A DNA stretch of 64,000 nt from Pristionchus mayeri. Lineage: Eukaryota > Nematoda > Chromadorea > Rhabditida > Neodiplogasteridae. Made by a program: the position numbers and the translations under genes. Numbering within the stretch: position 1 is the stretch's first letter; every line of letters begins with the position of its first letter. Location of the stretch: assembly GCA_036245805.1 (NCBI GenBank), contig BTRK01000002.1, positions 34,826,661 through 34,890,660 of the forward strand, read 5' to 3'. The notes beneath the pieces were generated by a model. It searched no databases. It was not told the origin of the DNA and was given only the letters and a program-made list of their open reading frames with translations. Positions 1 through 12,900 of this stretch are shown here, one piece after another.

Positions 1-992
1 CGAATTTTGTCCTTTTAATATATGATATATGAAAGGTATCTTGTATCTTAAAATGTCGAATCATCTATTGATACTGAAAACAAAGATGCTTCGAAAATGG
101 GCATTTACATAATCAGATATCCATGAAGTAACTGAGTTGTATAGATTTTGAAACGACTATTGCTACATGAACCAAAACGCGATTGTAAACTCAATATGGA
201 TGTAACTTCGAACATGTGTAGAATTGGTGTCCCTATGACTGTTGGTGTGAGCATGTGGTGGATTACATCGCTATCGTCATGTTAAGCAGCACTTAATATT
301 TTTACGTCGCACCAGTTTGATCCCATCCTTCACGGGAAGTCGGGGTTCAATAGTGTTTTGAAAACTACGATTACCACGCTATATAATGATGACATTATAG
401 TAGTCATATCTCAGATTTTCGTTGAGCTCAAATTGAAACAAAAGTAGCTCTATTTTCGCACTTCATAGCATTTGGCTTAACCTTGTGCTAGCAATACTGG
501 CAATATAGGCTTGGTCCAATGTAAAGAGAGTGTCGATGCGCGCACTGAATGCATCAAACTATATGAGAATCGGTTGAAAGTAAGGGCTAGTAAATCCAAA
601 AATGTTTATTTGTGGAAAAGGGAAAAGACTTCTGAACCAACCTGATATTTAACCCAATCCTTTCAAGCGTCAAAATCGAAGAAGCGGTCCTTCATTCATT
701 GGAAAGTAAAAGCTGCTGGAACATATCATTTTGAAAAACGATTTATGGTACGCATCTAATCAGTCGACAAACTCAATTGCAAAATCATTTATTTTGTGGA
801 AATGTTTCGAAAAGTGGAGTTCAAAATTTAACAAAAATTGCAGCAAGTGTGTAGTTTGAATTACTTATTCACTGCATCAAGCATAAAGAGGGAATGTTTA
901 TCCGAGGCTCATGCGATGTACTATTTCATGGAATTAAAATACGAATTTCCGAACAGTAGAAAACCGCTGAGACCATTATCAATGCGTGCATA
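1..992. other. No gene recognised; 3' flank of gene B
   Basis: I see no coding exon, RNA gene or repeat arm in this stretch. It is AT-rich and follows the stop codon of the minus-strand gene that ends at 993-995, so it should hold that gene's 3' UTR and polyadenylation site. I could not fix either. Confidence 0.4.
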
Positions 993-3900
993 TTAGGCGG
1001 CAACAGTGGCTGGAGGAGAACAGGTGGCGTTTGAGACCTGAGCGAATTCGTGTAGTGAACGGAAGTATTATTTCACATTACCTTTCCTCCCATTGACCCT
1101 GCTTGTGAGTATATCCAAATTCCAGCATAGCACTTGAAGAGGTACTGCAATTTTGGGTCACATGATATGGTACACTTCGCAAACACATTTTTAAAACACA
1201 GCAATTATCACCATAGCTGCATCGTCACGTGTTGCATACTGCGGTTCTGGCTGAAGGGCTCCCTCGTAATTCGCTGCCCAGTATCTTAAAATTCCAATTC
1301 ACAAATGAAAGAGTGCTTCCGCTTATCTAAGGCCACAATAAAACGCTTTGGAAATGTATTACTGTCCAATAAGTTATACTAACCGCAATTCAAGTGTATC
1401 GTCTGCGCATCCTCCCATAACGCCGACTTGTGCAGCGACGCCATCCGCGATTCCCCACTTCGCATCCAACATCGGAAGAGGAGCACAAGCACACGCGGGA
1501 TCAGCAGTATCTCCTACAGTAATAAATTCAAAAATTTGTATACTAAATTCTTACTAATTGTTGCGCAGCTCACAGCCACCAGCCATGTCTGCATTGCTTG
1601 CAATTCCAACAACCACATGTTGCGGGCAGTGTCGAATTTTAGTATCTGAAGAGATGTTCTTTAAATTTATCAGGCACTAGTCTGATAACAATGACGCCAT
1701 GTCATCTTTGATATACAGTCGCGAGCATAAGTCACCGGACACTTTTGGAATGGGTTTGAATTTTTTAACCAGGAAAAATCCAATTCTAATACTAAGACGT
1801 TGCACCAAATTCATCAGAGATTTTTCTTTTTGATATTGGGGTATGGCGCAATCGCCTAGTAGTTGCGTAGTGATGACGCAATCAAAATGCACTTTTTCAA
1901 AACGGCATTATTCTTACATGGATTTTTTCCAGCTCGTCAAACTTTCTGAGGTTGTCATGTCCGAGGCCTACCCAGAAAAAAAAATTGAGGTTGCTGCGCG
2001 ACGACACATTTGCTGCAGCCTTGCTGCAAAATCGAGGTCGAAAATGCAGATCTCGGTTCCTAGTCTAGCTAGAGACTTGTTGAAGGCATCAAAATGATCG
2101 CCATCATGAGTCCAGATGATCCTGAGGATGTCAAACCAATATCTCGAAAATTACCCTCAGGGCATGAAAAAAATCACTTTTTTTGCATGGACTTTTTTGG
2201 ACATTCATAACTACATGGGAAATGTAAATAAAAATCTGTTTTTTGCATAGGAATGTTAAAAATGTATTGAAGATCTGATTCCCAACTTTTTAGAGCGATT
2301 GGATAACTTTCGTGCACGCGGCGTTAGGTTTTCAGAGGTATACTTAGAGACCACAAGCCACGCCCACTTTCAGGAATATTGGTCCGACAGTTCGAATTCT
2401 TAACCAAATCTGACGATCAAAAGTGATTTCGGTAGCTCTTAGGATCCTTCACAAATGACCACTGGAGTATCATGAACAGACAGCTCTAATTAGGTCAGCA
2501 TACGCTAATTAGGGCCATGTATAGACGTAAAATGGGTCATTATACTAGTGTGCAGCTGCTCCACTCGCAGTTTCTAGTTCTTATCAGTAAGAAACATCGT
2601 ACAAAATTGGAAAACAGAAGGATGTTTTTCCGAACTGTCGGAACGTTTACCAGATTTAATAAAAAAATTGAAAAAAAGTGGAAACCTATTTCAATAGAGG
2701 GGATTCGAACCTGTTGGATCCGGGCACTAGAGGTAGACCTCTACCACCACACCAAATGGACAGTTGGCAAAGCGAGATCAAACCCGAAGCGAGATCAAAG
2801 CCCCCAAAGATGAATGAACTTGATGACTCGTTCATTTTTCACAAATTCCCGAGAGTAAGGTTTTCAGATCATAATTCTTTGCAAAGTTAAAATATAGTTC
2901 TAAATGACAAAGTATGGTCTTATTCAGACCGAAAGGGTTGCATTGGGCACACAAACTGACTGGTACGACGATTTTGGCAGAACGTCTCTAGGTATACTGG
3001 TGACGAGAAACACCCTGTTTACCCCTATGAGCGAGAGAGTACTGGCGTAAACAAGGTGTTTTCCGACCCTAGTACACCTCCGAAAAACTAGCGCCGCGGG
3101 CTGGAAAGTTGTCCAATCGCTCTAAAAAGTTGGGAATCATATCTTCAATAAATTTTGAACATTCATACGTGAAAGTCAGATTTTTACCTGCATTTTCCAC
3201 GTAGATATGAATGTCCAAATAATGGTTTTGCATAAAATTGATTTTTTCGTGCCCTGAGGGCAAATTTAGATATTTTGTTTTCATATTCTCAGGATCTTCT
3301 GGACTCACGATGGCGATCATTTTGATGCCTTCAACAAGTCTCTAGCTAGACTAGGAACCGAGATCTGCATTTTCGACCTCGATTTTGCAGCAAGGCTGCA
3401 GCAAATGTGCCGTCGCGCAGCAACCTCAATTTTTTTTTCTGGGTAGGCCTCGGACATGACAACCTCAGAAAGTTTGACGAGCTGGAAAAAATCCATGTAA
3501 GAATAATGCCGTTTTGAAAAAGTGCATTTTGATTGCGTCATCACTACGCAACGACTAGGCGATTGCGCCATACCCCAATATCAAAAAGAAAAATCTCTGA
3601 TGAATTTGGTGCATAACGTCCTACTAGCAGAATTGAAATTTTCCTGGTTAAAAAGTTTAAATCCATTCCAAAAGTGTCCGGTGACTGTATGTCAAACTCT
3701 AATATTATCCATATACGACCGTTGATATGTTATCGTTGAGAAGTAATAAGACGTATTAGTGAACTTACTTGAAAACTTGCATCGTTGTCGAATGTGAGGC
3801 GTGCGCCTGATTCATTGACTCCTCTGAAATAAATTTATCGAAAAAAATGTATCGCCATCAAAAATCGCCATCAAATTTCCCCATCCTGAAAACATCCGAA

Positions 3901-6900
3901 CATGTATTGCATAATTTGTGGAATTTATGTATTGATATAACTCACCTGATTACAAGGTTGCGAAAATCCCTTGTACACACTCGTCCCTGTGCATCAAGGA
4001 GTGTATCAGTGGGATATAGATCCAGTACGCAAGGATCCGTGCCCATCTCTTCAGTCATGTTGGTACGGGCTGTAACATTTCTCACATTTTTAGTTTTCTT
4101 GTATACACTTCAATTGTATCTGTTGTTTGAGATTTTAGTGTACGCCCTTACGCGCCGCTCCTCCAAAGTTGCTGAGTATAACAATCAAAATCTGTCTAAT
4201 ATTGAAATTCATTTTCTGTACTATAGCTTTTGCTCACCTTTGTATGGAGGTGCGCAAGTTCCATTAGTCGCCTAAAAAGTATCGAGTCAATTACACGATA
4301 ATGCAATATGTCAATGATGTTTCTCAAAATACATTAAAGGTGAATGAATCGTCAATATAATTGCTGAAATAGTTACCTGCCACGAGTTGGTTTTGTCTAG
4401 TTTTTCAACGATCCATATTCCAGCTCGACAATTGAGAGACATCTGAAACAATAAATGATTACTTTTCTAAGTGTGCTTGTTAATTAATGCATTATGATAC
4501 CGCTTGTGTTGAAAATCTTTTAAATATTTTTTTTGGATAATTTAACTCGATTGTTTTTCTCGATGATGTTCAAATCCGTTAATTATTGCCAAAGATACTC
4601 GTGTGCAGAGATATACCATTATTTTTAGAAAATGGCAAGATATTCCAGGAACAACTCACTGCAACCTGCGCCGTTGCTCCGAAGGTGTTCACAGCTTCAT
4701 ACGGAGGGATGAATTTTGGACTCCAGTAACTGAAAAATTATCTTGGTTTATGCTGAACAAATCATCTTTGTTTTGCAATGCATAACCTGAATGCTCTTAC
4801 TGGAAGTCGTGCGAGCTGTCTGCACATAGTCCTTGTCCACTGACTTGTGGCGGAACTCCGCTCATGATTGCTTTCTTTGAAGGATCCACCATGCCCAGAT
4901 CGGAACAAGTGCATACATCGTCTGCCAAATTGGATGTAACCAGATTTTGATAAAGAATCTCGCCCCCACTGATACCATCATGCGCATTATGTCACTGCCA
5001 TGAGCCAGTGGAGGTGCGTGGATACAATTTTCAACTTTTCTTGTTGTTTGTGTTCATATTATAATGTCAGCATATGTTCAAAAGCATAATTCTGCCAAAT
5101 CTCACTTGCAGTAACACAGCTGACGGCTATAAGCCACACCGTGAAGCCAGTTGGAGTGAATTTGAGGAGGTACATTTGACGTTCGGCGTCGAAGGATAAC
5201 ACCTGCATATAGGTTTTGATTACTGAATTCAGATGCAAGTATTGCAATTGTAGTAGTGGTCAGGATATTCCGCCACACTCAGGTATCTTTCTATATATGC
5301 GTTTAATTTGATGCCGTGGAAAAAGTCGAGGAGAAGAGGAAATATTTGAATTCCCGCAATTTCATATCTCGGCTTCAATTAGAGATAGCGACTTGAAAAT
5401 TCTAACATGGGGTGCAAATGGATTTTCCACCCTATTTTCCAATTTTCAAGTATTATAGCTATCTCTACTGGGAGCCAATATATGAAATTGCGGGAATTCA
5501 AATATTTCCTCTTCTCCTCGACTTTTCCACGGCATAAGACTCACGTTTCCTTTAGAGTTGTCGAATGTGACCTTCGCGAGAGACTCATTGATGGCTCTGA
5601 GAAAATAGTGCGCCATTACAAAGAAATGCAACGAAACATACAATCGGTCAGATGTAATTTGGATGTGTTTGCACATACAATGAAATATGTTTCACCTGAT
5701 CACATGGTTTCGATCATCTCGGGGACAAACTCCGTTGATTCCTCCTAATTTGGTTAGATCAGAGAACACCTCTTGGACGCAAGGATCGGGGTCTATTTCT
5801 CCTAAAATGTCAAACATATAGTGTGTAATGCATTGCAATTCGTGTCGTTGGGAGAAAGCTAATTAATGCGAACCATTAAGTCAATAATTCATATGTTTTA
5901 GGCTCACCTACTTTGGCTGGTGCACATGTCGCATTCGAAATCTGAAAAAAAAACAATATTTTGATTAATTATTTTGACTCTCGGAGGATCATACATGTCC
6001 GCCAACAGTATTTTTGCGAAGTGACGTCAACCAGATTCCAGCATGACATGTGATTGTCATCTGGAATCGTTCATTGAAATCGCACAATATATCAGATTTT
6101 AATAATCTTAATTATATCTGAAACCGTTCGCGATAGATTAGACAAAGCCTCGGAACAGCCCAAAATACGTACCACATGAAAACGTATTTTCTGGGGTAGT
6201 TTTCGATGCTGAACATCGTGGTCCACTTCATTTTGCATGAATCGCTCATTTTATGTCGGTGTGGTGCCACTTCACTTTCGGCCAAACTGACTTTCTTTGT
6301 TGTATCATCTTTGAAATACACGGTAGGAGCACGAAATCTCGCGTTCCCGAGCAGAATTTCATGGCGAATCGAATGGTGATTGGTAATGAATTTTTCACAT
6401 TATCGAGAAAAATCGACTTTTTGACTCGTTGAAGTGCGAGAAGGGAGACCTGAACCATTGGAACCGCCTTATCATGCTGATTCGAATGGTATAGGCATGT
6501 GTGGGGTTTGGAGGTGCCTCGCGAGCGCTATGCCTCTTTTTCTGATTTTTGTCACTTGTTTACTGTGGAAATGCGGAATGAGAGGGATGAATTCATCGAG
6601 AAATGATTCTCCCTCTCGTTCCTCGCCCTCTCATTCCGCTTCACAGTGAAAACGGGGGAAAAATCAGAAAAATAGGCATAGCGCTCACGAGGCACCTCCA
6701 AACCCCACACATGCCTATACCATTCGAATCAGCATGATAAGGTGGTTCGAATGGTTCAGGTCTCCCTTCTCGCACTTCAACGAGTCAAAAAGTCGATTTT
6801 TCTCGATAACGTGATAAATTCATTACCAATGAAATACACCATTCGATTCGCCATGAAATTCTGCTCGCGTACGCGAGATTTCGTGCTCCTACCGTGTATT

Positions 6901-9900
6901 TCAAAGATGATACAACAAAGAAAGTCAGTTTGGCCGAAAGTGAAGTGGCACCACACCGACATAAAATGAGCGATTCATGCAAAATGAAGTGGACCACGAT
7001 TTTCAGCATCGAAAACTACTCCAGAAAACATGTTTTTATGTGGTACATATTTTGGGCTGTTGCGAGGCATCGTTACGATTTGTTCAATCTTTCGCAAACG
7101 CTCTCATCTAGCAACATAAATACAGTCTCACTGAAGCTGTATCTTCGAAGGACATGGTGTTTCCTGCCACTGACTGTATTGAATCGGGGTAATTAGCACC
7201 CCAGAACCTGACAAGGAAACAGTTTGTATTACAGTGTAGCAAAAAAATCTAGAACGGTGACGTAATAATAAATCATCATCATTCTGTTTGATGTACAGTA
7301 AGAAGGAAAAGTTTAACAAATTCTCACGTAATACGATGCGCCTTGTTGGCGCATGCTCCCCACATGACCTCCCCATTTGCTCCGACTTGTGCGCTCACTC
7401 CGTTCGCAATTCCCCACGTGGCGTCCAGCATCGGAAGGTCTTGACACATGCACTCGCTGTTGACATTGCCACCTTCAAGAGTAGGGTTTTCTATAACAAC
7501 ACAAAACACAAGTAGTCGTCCTCACCAAACTACACCATCTAGTGTAGTCGTACGGCAGTAAAATCGCTGGAGGTGGCTGCCCATTTACCTTTTTACATTA
7601 CTTCAAAATAACAACTGCTTAACAACAATAACAACAATACAATAATTGGTCAACAATGTCTAACTATCAAACCATAATGTAATAATCTTATCTGGAATAA
7701 CTGAAGTATGAAAATCGTACTAGCGACGATGGCACAGCTGACAGCCACCAGCCAATGCTTGACTCCAGTGTATTTGTACTCGAGCATCCACATGATACGA
7801 GTGGTATCAAATGTAAGCACCTGAAGCGCACTGATCACATCTACTCGTTTTGCATTGTAAAAACAAAAGTTTATTTTCAAGAAAGACCATCATCAATACG
7901 TTGTGTAACGGTTCCTTACGTGGTTTGGATCGATTTCGAATGTGACCTTTGCGAGGGACTCGTTGATGGCTCTGAACATATTTACTTCTTAGAATGAACG
8001 CAGACATGGAAAGTATATAGTTCAAGGCTATCTCTGTCAAATCAACTGAAGGGATTTTAATAATGGTGCGATTACCCAAATATCGAATAAATAAAGTTCA
8101 CCTGATAACCAGCTGTCGCTCATCTCGTGGGCACACTCCTGCGGTGTCAAGAGATGTTTCTTCGGGTAAGGCTTGTATTAGACAAGGATCATTTTCCAAG
8201 TCACCTGTAAAAGCCCACTCCCATTTATCGATAATGCTAGAATTGTCACGATTCTAACTTGAAACCATGTTGTTCAGATTATCACTGTAGAAGTGGCTAA
8301 GTCAGCACTCCAATTATAACATGATATGAGGTTGAAGATAACGGTTTCCGATAACTGCTGTCAAATTCCGGAAATAACTCACCAATTTTCAACGGTACAC
8401 AGGTCGCATTCGACAACTGGAAAATTTGAATTTAAAAAAAATATGTATGCAGAATTTATAATCTGTAATCTGATAATACAAGTGAAAAGAGTTTTTTTAA
8501 CTAAAAAAGATGAAAATAAGTTTTAAGCAAACATACCTGGCCCCCGACTGCTACATTACCGGGCAATGTGAGCAGCCAAATTCCAGCGTAGCATGAAACT
8601 TGCAGCTAAATTTGAGACGATGTATCTAATCCCACTGTCGCGTTTGTTTAATTATCGTTTCTATGGAATGACATGAAACGGTTTTTGGATCCCACCGATC
8701 TCGTCCATGCGAACGTCATAGGGTTCGGCTTGTTCTGAGAAGTCTCCGGATAATATGAAGCCCAGAAACTGTAATTAGTCTTGTGATAGATGAACATAAG
8801 TGACCACTGTGAGCCATTGCAATTTGAAGTAAAATAGTGTTTTCTACAACTCGGAATGGAAGGAAGTGAGCTTGCCTAAGGCTGTGTGCAGGATTCTCGC
8901 ACGCTCCAAGAACGTTGATTCGTGCCGGAACCCCATTCTCGATGCCCCATACCGCATCGATCATAGGGAGAGGCTCACAAGCGCACGCATCATCTGGATA
9001 AATAACGTGATAGTTAGATTTGTGTTTAATGTATGTATGAGTGACTATCTGAGAGGACTGACCTCAGGCCGTACACAAAAAATAAAAGTTCATATAAAGA
9101 TGGTCCTAGGGGTAACTTTTCACGTAGAGTTCGAAAATCGACCTTAGGAAGCCGTATCTCTCACTCCTCATTTCTTGTTCTGCGCTTTACTTGAGCGGTC
9201 GGTTTTTGAACTTGTGAACGGCGCATACAAACCACATACATGTATAGTAATTCTGAAAGAACTCGACGATATAAGCATTTTTACCAAGTGAAAGGCTAGC
9301 TCATCATTGAAAAATGTTGAGGCCATTTGAATTATTAAAATTTTTATTGTGAAAACATATATTCCGGGGTGTATTTTTAAGTATGTTTATTGGATTCCCA
9401 GTGAAAAGTGCCCCTGGAACCAAATTCTCATTCTTATATTCGCGATGCAATGATATTTCCCGAAATTCGGAAAAGGGAAGTATTGTGAATCAGTGAATTT
9501 CGAAAATCTCGTACATTTGCGATTTCAAAATGTTATCAATTAGGAAATGTTTTCAATACTGTACTTCAACTTTTTATGCATAATTAGAAAGTGTTCTCTT
9601 CAATAAACATGACTTACGACATCAAAAAAATAATATTTTTCACTTCACAATTTCTCAAATGTACACGTTGCAAACTCAACATTTCGAGTCCGCTTGACGC
9701 TCTAGCTGTAGCCATGTTATAGCATGCCTCGGCATTTGTAAAAATTGGTGGAAGAGTCCTCCTCCAATGTCTCGGGGCTCTAGTTAATGACGCCCGATTA
9801 TGACTTTGATGAAAAGGTCCGATATATTTAAATTCATTTTGGGAGTTAATTTTGAGAATTCTGATTAGATATTGTTGTAAATAATATTTTCGTAATCTGG

Positions 9901-12900
9901 TCTATAAATTATATGCAAAAATACACACATCTTCCCCTTTCAAAATGTCCGAAATTTTCGATATTTCAAAATTTCGATTTTTGAAAAATTGTCCAAACGG
10001 ACGCTTGTCCATACGTATATGATTGCTCAGATTACGAAAATATTATTCACAACAATATGTAATCAGAATTCTCAAAATTAACTCCCAAAATGAATTTAAA
10101 TATATCGGACATTTTCATCAAAGCCATATTCGGGCGTCATTAACTAGAGCCCCGAGACATTGGAGGAGGACTCTTCCACCAATTTTTACAAATTCCGAGG
10201 CATGCTACAACATTGCTACAGCCAGAGCGTCAAGCGGACTCGAAATGTTGAGTTTGCAACGTGTAAATTTGAGAAATTGTGAAGTGAAAAAAATTATTTT
10301 TTGATGTCGTAAGTCATGTTTATTGAAGAGAACACTCTCTAATTATGCATAAAAAGTTGAAGTACAGTATTGAAAACATTTCCTAATTGATAACATTTTG
10401 AAATCGCAAATGTACGAGATTTTCGAAATTCACTGATTCACAATACTTCCGTTTTCCGAATTTCGGGAAATATCATTGCATCGCGAATTTGAGAATGAAA
10501 ATTTTGTTCCATGGACAACTTTTCACGGGAAATCCAATGAACATACTTAAAATTGCAACCCGGAATATATTGTTTCACAATAAAAATTTTAATAATTCAA
10601 ATGGCCTCAACATTTTTCAAAGATCAGCTAGCCTTTCACTTCTACAGTAAAAATGCTTATCTCGTCGAGTTCTTTCAGAATTACTATACATGTATGGGGT
10701 TTGGATGCGCCGTTCAAAAATTACAAAAACCGACCTCTCAAGTAAAGCGCAGAACAAGAAATGAGGAGTGAGAGATACTGCTTCCTAAGGTCGATTTTCA
10801 AACTCTACGTGAAAAGTTACCCCTAGGACCATCTTTATATGAACTTTCATTTTTTGCTGTACGGCTCATATGTGGAATAGCTCAATTCTCTTAGATAGTC
10901 ACTCATATTTCCATTTGGCATTATACAAATCTCACTTGTGGCAACGCAGCTCACAGCCACCAGCCATTGTTTGATGTTGAAAAATGCGTTCTCAAGCAGC
11001 CACATGTTTCGAGTTTCGTCGAACGTGAGCACCTCAACACGTATTCAAATACTCTTTAAGTTCCCATTGAATGAGAAAAAAATTATGGTTCTCCATTGCG
11101 CACTCTCTCACACACACACACTCTTTGCGACGGGAAAGTATATGAAATGAGAAGGCGGTTACTCGAAAGCTTACATAGTTTGCATTAGTGTCGAATGTCA
11201 CTCGAGCGCCGGATTCATTGACGCCTCTGAAAAATCTTCACAATATTTCTACTTTATATCGCATACCTGATCACCAGATATCGATCATCTTTCGTGCATA
11301 CTCCACCCAGATTGAGGGAAGTTTCTTCGGGATAGAGACGTTGTACGCATGGATCAGTGCCAAGTTCTTCGGTCATATTGTTGCGAGCTACAAGAGTGCA
11401 ACTGCTTGAAATGATTTATTGATCCAAGTACGTGTGTCAAATTGCAACGGTTGAGTACGATTGATTGATCCAAGTAAGTGAGTCAGGCAACGGTTGACTA
11501 CTAGTATACTCTCCACTACATCACCCTATGTAGATCCTATACCAAAGCGATTATGAGTTCGCCATCAACGTATTCGTCGTCCAAAATTGGAATTTTGAGT
11601 GGAAAGTTAGATGGTGTTAGATAAACACGAAATGTCATATCCAGCACTAACCCATGTATATGGGTTAGTGCACTAACCGGGATAATATAGTTTCGGTTGA
11701 TTACTGTATTTGTTGTTGATCTAACCATAATTTTCCACTCAAATTCCAAATTTTGGACCATGAACGTATAGGGACGTTGGTGGTGAGAGAAACTCATAAT
11801 CCTATTTGCAGGATCTAATGAGGGTGATGTAGTGGAGTCACCACTTCGACTCCAGACGGAGCAGTGATTTGTTTCTGGTTTGTCGGTTTCTGTTTTGTCG
11901 CCCCCCCCCGTTATGGCGTATCGCGGGGTTTGCTAATTGATGTGATTTCGCAGTTTACGTGCTGTCGTTTCTGGTATTTCCGGAAGTCAAATGTATAATT
12001 CGCGAACCTGTCGTTCGAGGCGTACATGTCGCATTCGACAGCTAAAATTATTGGAATTATATGAAATATAGTGACGCATATTAGTTTTTTAAAATTGCTT
12101 TTTTAATATGCGATACCTGCACTCTAACTTCTGGATTTTCAGGACTTGAGATAATCCAGATTCCAGCATGGCATGTTATGAGGTACTGGAAAAAATTTCT
12201 TTACAACTATTAAGGGGTATCATACATTTGCATAATTACAAACACAATTATAAATTCTCACCTTGCTAGTAGCCTCAACAGGAACGGTATTCGGTACATT
12301 TTGCACATCCTCACCATAATTTGTAGCCCAGAAACTGCAAAATACTGTTCTTACTAAACAAGTCCATTTATAAATCAATACAAATGGAAATTCAGCAATA
12401 TTTGTTTTCATTTGAGGTGAAATTACCTCATCTGATCCGATGGAATCGTACAAGCTCCGACCGCGTCGATTTGAGCGGGGCCTCCACTGAATCCCCATTT
12501 CGCGTCCAGCGTCGGTAGAGGAGCACAAGCGCACGCGTCATCTAGGAAAAGTGTTTTTCGACGAAAGGTGGAGATCATTCATTGAGTTGCCATCCCTGGT
12601 ATGCATGATCGATTAATTCTCCAATTTGCTCACTTGTGGTGGCGCAGCTCACAGCCACGAGCCAAGTCCGGGCGCCTGTCGACTGAAACTCCAGCATCCA
12701 CATGTTACGAGCGCCGTCGAAGGTGAGAATCTCGAAGAATATTTGCATTTCTCGATAAGTTGAACGATTTGCATGGCAATATCACAAATTCAATCAATTT
12801 ATAATTTTGTGTTTAGAAAGGTGTTGGGAATGAGCGAACACATACATGATTCTGAGGATCATTTTCGAATGTGACTCGTGCGCCGCTTTCATTGACTGCT

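Larger units (their letters stand above)
993..4069 (-). repeat. Gene B unit 6 (terminal)
   Basis: Exon a begins ARTNMTEEMGTDPC at 4069. The b-c intron holds a 2-kb foldback element (about 1715-3720). Exon c is at about 1573-1650, and d, e, f follow. Exon g reads VSNATCSPPATVAA followed by the TAA stop. Confidence 0.75.

Noticed and set aside
1843..3571. Two identical 84-residue ORFs on opposite strands (1843-2097 and 3317-3571)
   Set aside because: They are mirror arms of one foldback element, so the identical reading is forced by the inverted repeat and there is no gene context.
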